From contig NC_067282.1 of the NCBI RefSeq assembly GCF_020740795.1, forward strand, positions 171,646,274 to 171,710,273: DNA of 64,000 bases, read 5' to 3'. Below are positions 13,231-27,967 of the stretch, piece after piece. The notes under the pieces are model-generated. The model searched no databases and was not told where the DNA came from. It saw only the letters and a list, made by a program, of their open reading frames with translations. Each line of letters begins with the position of its first letter. Position 1 is the stretch's first letter. The DNA is from Apus apus. Its lineage: Eukaryota > Chordata > Aves > Apodiformes > Apodidae. A program made the position numbers and the translations under genes.

Positions 13231-16200
13231 GTGAGTCTGCAGGACCTACTGGTTTTAGCTATTTCTCAGCCACTCTTTATGTATTATTCCCCATTCCCCA
13301 AGATAAATAAAATAGCAAAGTACTTTTAAAAGTAGCTCCACTGAAAATTGCTGTTGCAAGAATAATTTTTTAAATGTATCAGAAGTTTTGAGATTAAAAA
13401 AAAACAGTCTATGCTTAATTATATGAATATGAATGCGAACTCAGTAACACAGCAGACTTGTATTAGGAATATTCATGCAGGAAAACTCTGTAAAATAAAT
13501 GAAAGAGAAAATATTCTCATGTGAAACAGAAAATAATCCTTTTACAGTCAGTAATCCTCCTCTCTTTATGATGTCCACTATCATGTCCATGACTGAGTAT
13601 TACTCTGTATATGAGCTTTTAAATTTCTTTGTACCATCTGTGAGGTTACCAGCAGTGTAACAGTTAGAAATAAGTTTTCCTTTTGCTTTTTTATGAGCTG
13701 TGCTGGAATTGGGAACAAATTCTACAGCTTCTTTCAAACAATGTAAGTAGAAGCTTTCTTGCAGCTAGTTCTGACCTGGCATTCACTTCAAGAAAGTACT
13801 TATCTCTGGGAGCATACCAGGAAGGAAACTATAAAAATACATTTGAAGATCTTGTCAAGTTAAAAGTGGGTGACAAAGAACAAGCTTCTGCTGATAATTC
13901 AGTGCATTCCAGAAACTCACCCTGTTGGCCCCTGGTGTCCTCCCCACACCAGAAACAGAGAGATTATTCCTGACTTTTATCTTTAAATTTATAGGCCCAT
14001 TTTCGCTGTAGCTTTCCCATCACTGCACTGTTCTGTAACATTCAAAGAGAGAACTTGGCCTTGCATTTCAAGAGGAGAAAAGAAAAACCATCCAGTTCTT
14101 TCTCAGGAAATATCTGATGACCTCCAGGTGGCCCAGACGTATGTGCACAGAAGAGGCAGAGTTGTACAGTGCAGGAAGTCAAAGAGCCTGTTTCAGAATC
14201 AGCAAACAAAGATTCAGCTCATATAAACTTCAGTTCTAGAGGCATTTGTAGAAAGGAAACTGATATTATCTGACAACTTCAATGACAACAGAAAGGGCTC
14301 TTTTCCTTACAGTCTTTGTCTGCCACAGTCACAAGTACATGCTTGTATCTGTATACTTCACTTTCAAGCTCACTTACCTTATTCTTTGTGCAGAAAGAGA
14401 ATGACACACATAATAAGTGTGTTGCAATAGCAATGAGTGAAAGAGTAAAATCCGTGGTCTGTCACTCTGTGACCTGTAGCTAGAAAGCTGTGAACTAGAC
14501 AGGCTTGATGAACACGGCAGACCCAAGGGAGCTGGTAGATGGGCTCTGCACCTCCTCGACTGACTCCTTACCCTCTCATCAGGTGTAGTCCAGCTCTGAC
14601 ATTGGAGGGAGAGGTTCTGGATGGCTTTTAAAGAGGCTGATGGTAAGATGAGAAAAAATGATCCAAGAACCCACTTTAGGGTGACTGAGTTGCTCTCTAG
14701 ACCTTCTCTCTTCTGCACTGAATAAATGTCTACTGACTTCAATGAGAACTTAAATACCTACGGGTTGCTGATTCAGTTGCTTAAACATAGGGGTCAAACG
14801 CAACTCACAGAAGATGCACTGTTATCCCAACCAGCTTCCCCCTGCCACTCCAGAGGGACATGGGGCTCCCATGGGTCACAGCTGCCCAGCCTGCCTGGGT
14901 GGGTGGCTTAGATAACCACAGCAGAGCAGACGAGCAATTCTGGTTGCTTCAAAAACCTGTAGTCAAGCAGCTGCATCAAGCTCTTAACTCAGATGCAGGT
15001 GCTTAAATTTGGAAGTTTTAAGTTTGAAGACAATTGGATTAATTCCATGTTTCATTACAGTAAAGTGTACCTGACTGAGCCTGTTTCTGCATTGTAGCCA
15101 GGGAAGTGTTAACTATGAGTTTTCATTTCAGTGCCTACAGTGCAGAACTATATTGGGTTTACTGAGGTTTCAATGCAACCAAATGTAGGTGCCATACAGA
15201 TTTCTGGTATGACTGCTAAACTTTGTGGATAATGTTTTCTGCTGATTTTATAGAGTAGAATGGATATGACATGATATTTTATAGGGACTTAGAGAAAAAT
15301 CCCTGCCCCAAGAAGCTTAAATGACTTAAGGAGTTTAAAGGAGTTGATTAATTTTTATAATTTGTGGGAACTTTAAGGCGTGTAGCTTTTGCTTCTCAGT
15401 TAATTTTCTACCCAAATAGCCCTTATCTTTCTCACACATAATTCACTACCAGTTCCTGAAGTGTAGAAGTCAGTTGCAGCCTGCATTGCTGAACTCCAGT
15501 GAGTAAAAGTAAACTGTCTGTTAAACACAAGCCAGGTGGTTGAAGGTTGTGGGAAAGTAAGCAAAGCAAAAGCTGGACCTTTAGCAGAAGGAATCCTGAA
15601 AGTGACTGGGAAAGAACTCCAAATGGGAGCTCTCACATGCTCGTGCAAGCTGCAGTGACACCCATTCCTGTGCTGAGCTGACAGTCCTCTGCCCTGTCTG
15701 CAGCCTCTGTTACTTATGGCTTAACATGTGCAGCACCATAGCAGGAAGGTGGTCTTTATTGACCTGATCATCTACAGAGGGCCTCATCGTACAGCATGTT
15801 ACTCTGTGGTCTGTGTAGCAGTCAGCTCTTCAAAGAACTCCATAAACAGACATGTTTGTTTGTCAATGCCATGGAAAAGGTACATTGTGGAGGGACAGTG
15901 CGTACAGAGAGTCAAGTCTGGTACATGGAGGAAAGCTGCAGCCAGTCACACAACCATTTCTCAGATTTGCCAAAATGGCAAGAATATTGTAAATTAAATG
16001 TGAATTTTCAACTTTGACATACTCATCATTTGGATCTACATTTAAATAAGTGATGCAAGCAACATGTACCTCTACCCCACAGAGACCATCTTTCCTCTCC
16101 CTTCTCCCTCTTAAAGTAAAAGTAGCCAAGAGCAGAGCGAAGGAAGCATTACAAAATATTTCCTAATTAAGTATTCAGATGTCTTTAAAAATTAATTTGA

Positions 16201-19200
16201 TTAACACCTATCTTAAGCCACTTGCTGTTTAAGAACAAATGCTCATTTAAGGTTAATTGAATAGAAATAGAAGTGTTAGGAGACCAGTAAAACTCATAAG
16301 AATCTGACAACACTCATCAGGACTGGAAACTGCCTTCAGTCACTTTCACCTTCAAAATAACCTTGAGAGAAATTCTCAAGCTCATGACAACTCTACTTGC
16401 AGAATATTTTGTATGGAGAAACATACCTTTCACCCAGCCCCAAGGCAATCACGACCCAAGCTGTAGGACACCCTCACCAGGACTACAAGCACACTCAATT
16501 GCCTTGTGTGTAACTTAAAATAAGAACTTCAAATTTGATAAGTCAATAAATCTGACAATAATCTTCTCTATTTCAGAAATGTGAACATCTTTTTTATCTA
16601 ACCAGGAATTTAGAGGGAAATGTTCTGATCTCTTTTTTTTGTCTCTCCCTAAACTCATCCTCTGAGCAAAACTGTCATGACATTTTTCAGCATCTTCTGT
16701 CAACAAAACAGAGAAAACATGATGCACCTTTATCTACCTACACAACAAAGTAATGGCCATAGAAGTAGAGTACATACCAGATACTCACATAAAGTTGCTC
16801 ATAATCAATCCCCCAAAGTCATTAACATTTTGAATAATTGATAAGTTCAAGAAAATTACAATCAGTTCAAAGACAATCCACGAAAGAAGCCTAAGAATGC
16901 CAAACAAGATATTCATTGTAAATGATTGCTTTGCTGATGCAGTTACATCACATAAAATGAAGCTCTCAGCCCTTCAAGAACCAAATGTTTCTCTACCTAT
17001 TTTACAACAGATGAAATGAAGCTCAAAGAGAGAACTAACAGAGGAGAAACCTTGCAGTGATGGGAGATTATCCTCAACATACAGGGCATTTCATACATCA
17101 GGAAGACTGAAACTCCTTCTAAGTAAAATAATAAAAAATTATAAGGTAACACCAGAGCAAGGGGGCTGCTGAGACCAGAATGAGTGTTGGTATGAATTTT
17201 CATTAGGCACAGCTGGAAGGTCTGAGAACATGTTGTGTAACCAAGTCTATTAAAATTAAACAGTGTGATCATTGCTGACACAGCAATTGAGCTGCTTATA
17301 CCAAAGGCAGCCCCACAGCTGGTGAACACCGGCACACATCCCCACACAGACCAGGGAACACCAGTTGATTCAAAGGTCATTAGAAGCATTTTTTAAAAGA
17401 ATCTTCAGAAACCGAAAAATGGGCAAGGGTGAAAATTACCACTAGGTTTATAAACTGTTGCCAAATCCTTTGAGGTTTGTGAATGACAGACTAATGAAAT
17501 GTAGCATTTTCTTCCATGATATACTACAAAAAATATCTAGTTCAATAAAGGTTCTATCTGAGAAGCTTTCATTTTCCCAGACTTCTGTTAATAAAACACA
17601 GACACTAATCAGATGTTGCCTTTTAAGTGCAAATCAGAGCGGAGTTTCACATTCTTAAGGGTATTTTTACAGTGCTTTGTCCTACTGTCAGATATGAAAT
17701 GTGTGCAGGCTGTAAATGGATAACTCAAGATACTCCTTCCCTGGGATAATTTCAGTGTGTTTCTATTATGCAGACCAGATTCCAGACATACCTAGCTATC
17801 CTCCCCACACTGATGCTTTATGCATCAGGGAAGCAGGTATTTGCAGAGAGGATCAACATGTTAGCGGTGGCCAAAGAGCTTTGTCCTCCCTTCACTGGCC
17901 GATGAAGCTACAGCTCTGGAGAGCTCATCCGGCTTCTACTGCTGAGACAGGGGTGGACTGGATGAAGAGATGCTGGGGCAGCAGCTACTCCCACTCCTTC
18001 CATCTCTTCAGTGACAGCAAACCCATCTTCCCTCTCACCTAGTTCACCTTCCATGTGAGGTTTATCCATAGGCTTGTCCATCTTTCTCCCCTGGGAAATG
18101 CCCTGACCGACCCTCAGGTCCCTGCTCCTCCATTGTGCCTGTACTGCTGAGGAGCCTTCACCACTCTGTGCTGTTTGACTGGACCACAAAACAGAGTTAG
18201 AAGAGGTTCTTAGGACTCCACCTCTGCTTCCAAATATTTTTTAAAAGTACATTAACATTTACTGTTCATTCCCAAAGCATAAGATATCATTTTTGCAGTG
18301 GACTTCATGCCTGAATAATAAAATTTCACCTAAAACAATGTCTTCAGAACAGCATCAAATGCATTAAGACCAAGAAAGAAGGTCCCTGGCTTCATTCTCA
18401 TAAAATATCGGTAGTAAGTCCTTTTATGAAATTTTCCATATGTATAAGATAAATGGTCAATTCTTCCAAAAGAAGAGAGGTCTGAGAGGGTTACGCCTTC
18501 AAGTGAAAGGAATCTTAAGTCACAACTCAGCGATCTTTATTCCGAATAGCCATGTCTGCACTGTGTGGACCAGAGGATTTACTGTCATCCATCACAGCTC
18601 CCTCCTTGCTGGTGTAACCAGACTTCTTTCCAAAAGCCACTACTGAACCCATAGGAGATGGTACAAACCAATGAAGGATGCCACCATACAGACCATATGT
18701 TGTCCATACGTGAACCTCAGCACTGCACTGAGGACCATCTTGTAAAGCAGGATGGACACAGCTGGTGTACGTATCCTACCTTGGGAAGCAGCTGCCATAG
18801 AAGATAACACACAGACATAAAGCTGTACTTTAAAATTTACCAAATCAAAGTTTTCAAAGAGCTCCAGCAACCAGGCTGGGCAGTGAGGAGGAGCAGATAG
18901 CACCTGAGCATGTAGCAAACCCATCAGTGCTTTAACATGGGTATTAGTCAGCAAGTTAATACCTTACTATACATTAAAAGGAAGCCATTTTATTTCATAG
19001 CATTCTTTATGTTAATGACTTTCCTCAGCACCTGTCACCACCAGGTCACAGGTGTTTCCATGGCCCAGAGACAGCCCAGTGTTGTTTCTGGAGGCTCCAA
19101 ACCTAAATCCTCACTGTCTGCACATATTACAAAAAGGGATTTTCATCTCTCCCCCCTCTCCTGCCCCAATCAGTTAGCACTTTGATGAGAAACTGATTAT

Positions 19201-20951
19201 GTAGGAACCTTGAGGAAGTCATATGCTCAACTGTTTCCTTACATAAACATTTCTGTGGATTTTAAATTACAAGCAAGCCATTTACCAGGCTGTGGTAAAG
19301 CAGGAATTGGGCTGTTGAAAAAAAAGCAAGTAATCAGGGCAAGAAGCATTTTGTTCTGCTGCACATCTCTTTCTTCACACATTGCCAGGAGATGGTAATG
19401 AGCAGTGAGTCATGAGTAGTTTCACTGGAATGAAAAGGGGCAGAAATAGACCAGAAAGTACACCCTATCCTTCCAAGGACATCCTTCCCCCATCCCATAA
19501 ATATCCAGATTGTCATTAGTTAAGGCTTGAATGTAAATTATTGTGATTATTGCAAATTAATGCTGGGAACCAATCCAACAGAGTTGTCCAACAGATGTCA
19601 CTGAAACACTGAGGCACATATGCTTTTTCCCACAATGCCTTGTCTCCTTCCATGTCTCCCCAATATGTACATGCTCCTGCTGAGGCATTTAACATCATGT
19701 CTCCAGCAGCTTTGAGGCCTTAAGTCTTAGAAGGAATGAAAATAAGTGATTCCTAGGTTGATTCCAAATGTAGCAGATCTTCAGAGCCTTAGAAACAGTC
19801 ATTTGACACTTGGCAAAACCTTTTCCATGGAAACAGAGGGCTCAGATGAAACACTAGGAAAAGAGTAGTCTAATGGTTTCAAGGGTCTCTTATGGAAGGG
19901 TTTCTGTTGCAGTAAAATATCCTTTCTTTGCAGTCTCACCCATATGCTTCTTGTATGGACAAAATCTTGTCTCTAGGGAATAACAGCAACTACAAAGGCC
20001 CACTAGAGGTTATTCTAATTTCCTTTTATCATTAACACTGATATTATCCAGATGAGAACACTTTAGCTATCTGAGTAACACCAGGTATATTATTCACTAC
20101 TTCTATAGCACTTGGATGTAAGTATCCAGCTAGGTAGTCCAGAAGAACTTCAAGTTAACTGAAACCATCAGCACCTTAATTTATTATTTGTATTATGATA
20201 TGAGGCCAGTGAACCAGAATGCTAGAGACTGTCGGAATACATAGATTGTCCCTTCTCCATAGTTTTCCTTCCTGCAAAAAATACAGTGTCTTTGGATAGA
20301 TGTCATGGTCTGTCTACAAAGCCAGGGAGGCTGAGAAACCCTGAGGACAGCTGCTTACTTCTCACAGAAGCAGATCACCCTGGTTTGGAAAGAGAGGTCC
20401 CTGCTTCCAGGTATTTTCTTGGAAAAGTCACACTGATCCTTGAGAGCTGGTCATGCCTGAAGTGCTCTGTGGGCCAGAGTGGGAGGAGAGGGAAGACTGG
20501 ATCTATTGCTTTCCTTCTGCTCTGCATCTTCATGTGAACTCTTAGCAGCAAGTTTTTATCTGCTCATGACAATTCTTTCTGTTACCAAAGAAACTTGACC
20601 TCTGGTTATCAGCTGATTTAAAAGCGATGTGCAAGACAGCCAGACTACCCTATGTTGCCATATGTGTATATTTTTGTTCAGGTACATCACTGACAGGACT
20701 GATAAGTAGCCTGGGTTTTCTACAATGTATCTTCCCAGAGTGTTCATTACCCTGCAAGGCATCCTGCTGTAATGAGCGCCTACAGAAGCTCCTCAAACTG
20801 AATTTGCCAATGTCAGTTTCTTTGATCACTTACATGGAAACCTCATTTGTCTCATCGGGATCCCAACCCCACATCTTTATTTTCTTCCCCAATCTCTTGC
20901 ACTCAAGTGCCCCTGTCTGAACTCTGTATTCTTTCATTCCTCTTGCTTTAC

Positions 20952-21436
20952 CTGCATTTCCACCAACCAGGCCCTTGCCCTTTCTTTTGATCCATGCAAG
21001 ACAAACTGCAAGTCCTCAAGCCATCCTTCCCGACTAATCCTGAGTTGGCTCCTGTCAGGCATCCTGAACCAGAAAACCAAACACCAGCTTCAAAGCGATG
21101 TGTGTGAGAGGCAAAAGCAGCTGCAAGGGCAGCTCTGAGCTCTGCCTGAGTCTTTCTGTCAGCAGATGGAGGTGCCTGTGTCACGTCTCCTGAAAAGCTT
21201 CTCTTAACACGGGGAGGTGGGAGAGGCTGTGGCTGCTGCTTCCTATTCAAATTTCTCATACAATCAACACTTGAGCAAAGTCTGGTCAAGTGTGATAGTT
21301 GGAAGAGCCACCAGCACGTGGTCTGCATTTCCTTGCCTGCCTTGAACATCTGGATACGATCTGAGAGGAACTTCTGCTGCTTAATTCTATGTAGTGATTG
21401 CTCTGACCTCTGGAGAGACAGGCCAAGAAAACCCAT
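20952..21436 (-). other. Candidate minus-strand open frame ending at a splice donor
   Basis: A 162-codon frame whose last codons run into TGCAG|GTAAAG at 20951, so its stop codon would be intronic. It has a basic, Pro/Gln/Ala-rich centre (RKQQPQPLPPPRVKRS) and scattered CpGs. The upstream limit is unclear and no family is recognised. It may be chance. Confidence 0.12.
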
Positions 21437-24400
21437 GCCACTGCTGACCTGTCAGTCACCAGCACAGGCAATAATATTATATGTTTTTAACAGATGGCCA
21501 CTGTAAAAATGTGGCCTTTTTCACAAAGCTTTGCAGATCTCCAGGGAATTAACAGGATAATGCAGAGCACCATGCCAGCTTTGACCCATGGGCTGGATTC
21601 AGCAGATTGCTGACTGTGAGCAACTGGTGGGATCACTTCAACACTTTGGGGGGGCAGTCTTCTGTGCAGGACACAGCCTGACATGTGGCTGATGCAGCAG
21701 CAGAGCTGTGTAACCTGCGTCTCACTTCTCACTGGGGCTGCAACACCAAGGCTCTGAGAGAAGGTCAGAAGATCCAGATGCCACACTATGTCTGGAAATA
21801 CGCTTCAGTCATCCTAAATAGGCATCAGTGGAACCAAATTTCCAGCTGAGACACTCTTTGGAGACACAACCGAGTAAAACTGGCAACTGAGGTAGCAGAG
21901 AAAGGCCAGTTCTCAGCAAGTCAGACAAGAATTTGCATTTTTGTTCATTCTGCTCTGGACCGTTGCCTTTCTGAGATCAAGCCCACACATCCCCAGCATG
22001 GCTTCTTGGCCCAAGAAGCCTTCTTCTCCTTGTGTGTTTCTCAGCAGCACATCCTGACTGCAGGCACAAGGCATCTGCAGGATGAAAGGCTTCAGATCCT
22101 CTCTTGAAGATGAAGAGAGGGAAGATCAAGTGCTTGTGTATCTCTGTGGTCCTACATTTTAAGATGAGCCATGTCTCTTACATAGGTGATCAGAATATGT
22201 TCCTTCAGTGCTGTTACTTTTTAAAATGTGGTACAATTTTAATTTTTTTGGTCTGTTTCTGCCTTTTGTTGTTAATCTTATCGTAATTTTTGTTCTTGTC
22301 ATTCACTCTAATCCAGGTAGGTATTTGAGATTTTCTGGAGTTTCTAATCCAGGTAGGTTTTCCCAGAAAAAATAACAGAAGCTTGGTGAATCTAGGACCA
22401 AATGTCTTGACATACTGCATATTTCTCCTCTAAACTGGAAGGCTGCTACAAGGACTTTACAGAGTAAAAAATATTAGGTGGTGTGAAATCTGCCTCCTAT
22501 TCCTTTCATTTCCATTCCTACCATTCCTTTCAATTACATCTATGCAGAGGTACAGATCAAATAGAAGGTATAGCTGAGTAAGTCGAAGTTTCTTGAAGGA
22601 AAGCAAGGGAAAAAGGAGGTAATATGAAAGGCTTAGGCAGTCCTAATAAGACATCTGTAGAGACCAGTTTAAATAAGCAGATAAATGCATGATGTTTTCA
22701 GTAGAAAACTGAGTCCCACTCATCCCATAATAATCACTGTGCATTTTAATGTAACAAAATGTTTGTAACAACCCCAGCACTGCCTTTAATTCCTGTGTAA
22801 CACAAGATCAATTACACTCTCTTCAGACAGCTGTTCTTCTACTTTGTATTTTGTTTCAGAAGAAATCATTAAAATCTGTACTACAGGCATACACTTGGTG
22901 CTGTTATAAGGTTGTTATCTGAAACAGATTACAAAAGCAGGTTCATCACTTGAACAATCTTGGCCTCATAATACCTTTTAAGTCTAGGAGAAAATGGTCT
23001 GTGTTATTAATGGCTGCTGTTTACCCGGAGTTTTTCTGCAGAAACAAAATAATGCAGCTATATTGCTATCTCTGTGGCAATACACAGTATTTTTCATGGA
23101 GATATTTGAGAAAAAAGGACTCTTCTTTTCTTTACAATCTACTGCATCTCCATTATCAAGCCAGGTCCCAGCTGAAGTAAGGACCTCAGTGCACTGGATT
23201 ACAGCCATGCAATAGTATCAGTCTCTCGTGAATTATACCCACCTGTCATGTGTTTTCCCTATCAGAATAAGTTTTGAAAGAATAGATAATGGGGGTGCAT
23301 TGAGTATCTCTGTTCAAAAGAGAGACATATAATAAAGCAGCGATCCCATTAAGTAGTTTCTTATTTTGAAGGTATGAAGATGAGTTTGCATCAAAGATAT
23401 TTCTATTTCCTCTATTCTAGTTTCCTCTATTACTGCTCCATTCAGGCAGAGACAATAGCTTCTTGTAGTTTTTGAAGTTAACATTGCAAAAGCTTCTCCT
23501 TAAAGATGGTTTGAAATGTTCATTTGACAGTAGCATTTACCAACATGCCCTGATGACCAAAAGGAATATACCTGAAGCACTTGAAAAAAATGTATTTTAT
23601 TTCCTACTAATCACTAAAAGGTGGTGACAGGATTTTACCAGCCTGCATTTAAAACAAGGTCAAATTTGTAGGGAACAGATCACTTCAGGCCACTTTTATA
23701 CTCATTTTGTATGAACATGGCAGTTTCCAACAGAAATTAAAACAGACTTAGGGACAAATGTTGAAAAATATTGTAAATAGACACTGATGTTCAAGTCATG
23801 CTTGTCCTGTTGCTGTCTCTTTTTCCAGTAATTTTATTTACAGGTTCATTGTGCAGGTATTTGCAGGATAAAAAGCTGAGCAAACAACCTTTTCATTATG
23901 GGGTGATTAAGGTATTTTCATATTTGTCCCAAATCAGATTGGAACCATTTTTTATGGGAAGAAAACACATGAAGAATTTCAGCTGAAATATGGAGAAGTG
24001 TTTGCTGGGTGTGCAGCCATTTGCCAGCCAGATTTGTTATGGGATTCCGCAGAGAGATGCCCTGGTGCATGATAACATGGAAATTTATTCCAAGGAATTG
24101 AAGTACTGAGATTGTAGTCCAGATTAAACAACTCCAGAATGATCTGCTTTATTTAAATTCACTCAGTACAACAAGTTTGCAAATGTAACATTTTCTTACA
24201 AAAATTGGCCATTCTCCAGGACTTTCTTTATTAACGGCTAATACATGTTTTTTCTGGGAAAATTCCTAGTCAGTTCCAGGAGCCAGTGGATCTTAGAGCT
24301 GCACACTGACATATTCAATGAAAATCAAGTTTTAAATAAACCCAGGCAGTTTAAGTGCACACTCACCCAGGCAATGAACAGTAACTGTGAATCACCCCAC

Positions 24401-25631
24401 CAAAATCAGCTACTTAGCAGAGTGTGAGAAGCTGATGTTGCAGCCTGAGAACTCTTGCCATTTGCTCTACAGGATAAGGCAACTTGCAGAATAAAACACT
24501 CCAAGAGTTTTCACCAGAGATTTGAGGAAATCATTATATGCTCATTTAAAAATTGTGAAAAAAGTAAGACTAAATCTGTCACAAAATATATATTGCTGTT
24601 ATTCCCTCTACTGCTTTTGATATATAGGAGTTTCTATTACGAGACATCAAGGATATCACTGAACTCTCCTCCCGAACAGAAGTTGCTCTTCCTCAGCTTA
24701 TTTTACTGTTTTTTTAATTATCATTCAGGATTTCCAACACAAATATTTAGCCATAAGGAAATGCTGCAAGCAAAATATGACTCGTGCACAAAACGCTTCC
24801 ATTTAAAATAGAAACAGTCCTCCTTTGACAAGGTTAAATGCAACTTCTAATACTCTCACGCTGCCAGCAGATAAAGCAGGGAGCCAAAGACGCGCATGGA
24901 GTTAACAAAAACTCTTTAGAACCTCAGTGGAGTGCTGAGAGACATGGTTTTAAAATGGTTAAGCCTGTGTGTGCGTGTCAGCGTGAATGTCCTCTGAAAT
25001 CGGCGCTGGTGTTCTTGCACATGTGAGCTCCTTCAGTGAGCCCTGCAGGAGATGGCTGCAGCTCAGGTTTGTGGGAAGAGCAACAGCAGCTCCCTTGCCC
25101 AGCCTCTGCCAGAGGTCCTCTCATCTGTATGGGCTGCTCTCAGGCCAGACTGTGGGCATCGGGATTAATCCTCTAGTCTGGTGTGAAGGGTGTTGCTGGG
25201 CCTGGCCAGATAGATGAGGGATGGTTGCGCTGAGCCTTATGCGACATCATGAGATGATACAGCTCACCCTGTACACCAAAATCTTGGCCAGCACTCAACA
25301 AGACAGTACTCTGATCTTTGCTCTTTGCATCTCAACTTCTTTGTATCCCAGCAGGGCATGGTTTAGCTTTCAGTTCGCTGGGGAATTTGAGGGCTAAACA
25401 CAGTTATGAGAAACTGTTGACATCTTTTGTTCTCAAAAGCCTCCTTTGTAATTACAGCTTGGTCATCTCCTTTTCACTCTGGGGGATGCTATTGTATGGA
25501 TAATGTCTACAAGGAGCTGGGACTGGATCCAGTCTTTTCCACAATGCAACAGATGTGATTTTCCTGATAACCTATGCTTGTAGTAACTTCCCCTGCAAAT
25601 CACACTGCTTCACTGGCAACACCACCCAGGG

Positions 25632-25693
25632 AAATCACAGAACCATAGAACGGTTTGGGCTGGAAGGGACCTGTCACCTGCCCAACCCCACAG
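25632..25693 (-). mobile_element. Short CR1 3'-end fragment
   Basis: AATCACAGAACCATAGAACG followed by GGGCTGGAAGGGACCT is the inverted CR1 tail and adjoining 3' UTR. The similarity fades into GC-rich sequence after about 25693. Short and diverged. Confidence 0.65.
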
Positions 25694-25995
25694 CAGACTG
25701 GGGCCACAAGCAGATGGGAGCCGTGTTGGGGCAGGGCCAGAACACCTGCATGCAGGGATCACCTCTTCAGACCAAGACAGACTCAGTCACACTGTCCATA
25801 CTGAAACCTCATTCTTCCACTTGAGCCTATGTATGTTATAGTGCCACATGCTAGCTATAAAAGCTTAAGGTATTTTATACAAACCAAGTATTCAGACTCA
25901 TGAATGCATGTGCAAAATGCAACTATTTTAACTTTCCTGCAGAAAGAATTCTTTCTCTGTACTGGATAAGAAAAAGCTACCAGCCTTGGAGCAGC

Positions 25996-26037
25996 TTTTT
26001 TTTTTTTTTGCTTTTTTTTTTTTTTGCTTTTTTTTTT
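25996..26037. repeat. Three poly(T) runs separated by GC dinucleotides
   Basis: About 14 T, then GC, about 14 T, then GC, then about 10 T. On the minus strand this is an A-tract with two GC interruptions. It is very regular and may have grown by slippage or by tandem duplication of a T14GC unit. Confidence 0.9.
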
Positions 26038-27967
26038 CCGCTCATACCACATTAAAACATTGCTATTCACATGGAATTTTAGTGTGAATCATATGATTAC
26101 ACTGATGCTTCAGAATGTAAGTGCAGAATTCCCTTTTGGCGTTAATAGTATTTATGATAGAAACCAGAAGAACTTGTTCAAATTTAAAATGTGGTAATAT
26201 TTTACCTTCTGGCTATTTTAAAAAATTAATTTTATTTTTGCTAAAGGAAAAGAAAGAACAGTCTGAAGAGATTCATATGAAAAAATATCAAAAGATCACT
26301 GTACCACCCTGAAGGTTGTTCTCACATTAAGTTTCTCTCAAGAGTTTTCTGCATAAATTTTGCTGTTGTTGTTGTTGTTATGGAATTAATCTATATTTTA
26401 TTAAGACCATTCTGAGCTCATATGCATGTTTCATTATACAAAGATATGCAACTACTCTTTTAATGGCCAGCTGGAATTGATATGCAGAGACACTGAGAAC
26501 TTGTTTGGAAAAGACCAAAGGAGAAGAACACACGACTCATACAAAAACGTATTGAGCATTGTGTTTCAACAAATGGTAACTGTCCACAGGCCTGAGAAGC
26601 GTGAGCTGCTGGGATCTCATGTTCTCTGTCACAGAGAGCCCATGCTGGCTTTGCATCTGAGCAGTATGATTTCAGCAGGGTAACCCCAGCTGAGAGAGCT
26701 TCAGTTTAACTGGGTAGAAGCAACAGCCTGGGCTTCAGTGCAGGTTGTGGGGTGGTGAGCAAGAATAATGCTGAATATTTACTCTGGCACCTCTGTCATG
26801 CTGACACCTGCATTACTTCATTTCACTATGAACACTGCTGTTATTTAAGCTATCAAAACTAAAACTCTACGCACTGCAACTCCTCTTCACTGCTATCTTT
26901 GGTATAGTGATGATCACTAAAAAAGGGACAGAAAATAAGATTATGTCCTAATCTTGCCAGTGTTGGCACATCACTAATTTTAAATGGGTGAGAAATTTTG
27001 GCAAATTGTAATATTAAATTGTAGTTGGGTTTATGTATTCTTGCACTATTACTATGATGATACATTATTTTTCCAATTCAGTGTTCAAGATAGAGTTAAT
27101 GAAGTGTGTTTTAGGAAAAAACAGAAAAAGTTAAGTGTTGAAGGCAGCAATATGAGCCCCTATTTTTGATGAGTTACAGTCACCAGAACTTTTTATTTAA
27201 ATTACTGTTTAGTCAGAATGTCAAAGCCTAGGGCTTCACTCCAGAACCTAAATGCAGCTTTGGGCACCTGATGGAAACACACAGTTTCTCAGAGCTGCTA
27301 AGCAAACACAAATTTTGCTGAAGCTAAAAGGTGTCTGCAACAGAAGCCAAATAGAAGAACTTTCTAAAAATCAGGTTTGCTTTCCTTGGCAGCTTCAGGA
27401 GCAGTTGGAAACAAATTCTACCCCTGTAGTTTCCGTGAAGCTCTCACGGCTCTGTTGTGCAGAATAACAACACTGAGGAGGTTAAATGGCTATGAATTTC
27501 TTGCAGAAAGGTCTCCACAACAGTAAAACAGACAATGTTTTTTACATGAATAGCATTTACTATGACCTATCAAACTACCCTTTATTAATTAAGTCAATAG
27601 TTTCCAAATTTCATTTTCACTGAGGACTGCAGTCTTTGCTGAAACATTATAGAATTAATAATGACATTATTATTATAATAGTCCTCTACTGCCCCATTTT
27701 AAAAATCTCAACCATTATTCCCTTAAGTGTAGCTGGTGCCCCCATCCCCCCTCCCAACATTTCACCATGTCTCATTCCTTTCCCAGGAGGAGCAGAGACT
27801 TGTGGCCCTGTAAGAGTACTGTTCCCTGTTTCTATCCTTATGAGGATTTCTGGTCATTTGCAAGTTTGTGCTCAGGAAAGAGAGACCCCTTGGGACAAAC
27901 CCCTCCAGGTAGATGTACCACATGAAAATCCTGGGGCATGCTAGCTGCTCCCCTTGTGTCAACCCCC
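26038..27967. other. Intergenic DNA, nothing recognised
   Basis: AT-rich. Holds the short GTT repeat at 26364-26379 and chance open frames only. Confidence 0.6.
26364..26379. repeat. (GTT)5 microsatellite
   Basis: Short pure GTT triplet run in AT-rich intergenic sequence. Confidence 0.85.

Larger units (their letters stand above)
9963..25631. other. Long intergenic block, no recognised gene
   Basis: About 15.7 kb with no confident repeat or gene. Points of note: homeodomain-type TAAT clusters at 10400-10560; a candidate plus-strand exon at 12954-13230; a candidate minus-strand exon at 20952-21436; and a duplicated 16-mer at 22307-22358. The remaining open frames are short and show no family features. 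Confidence 0.55.
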
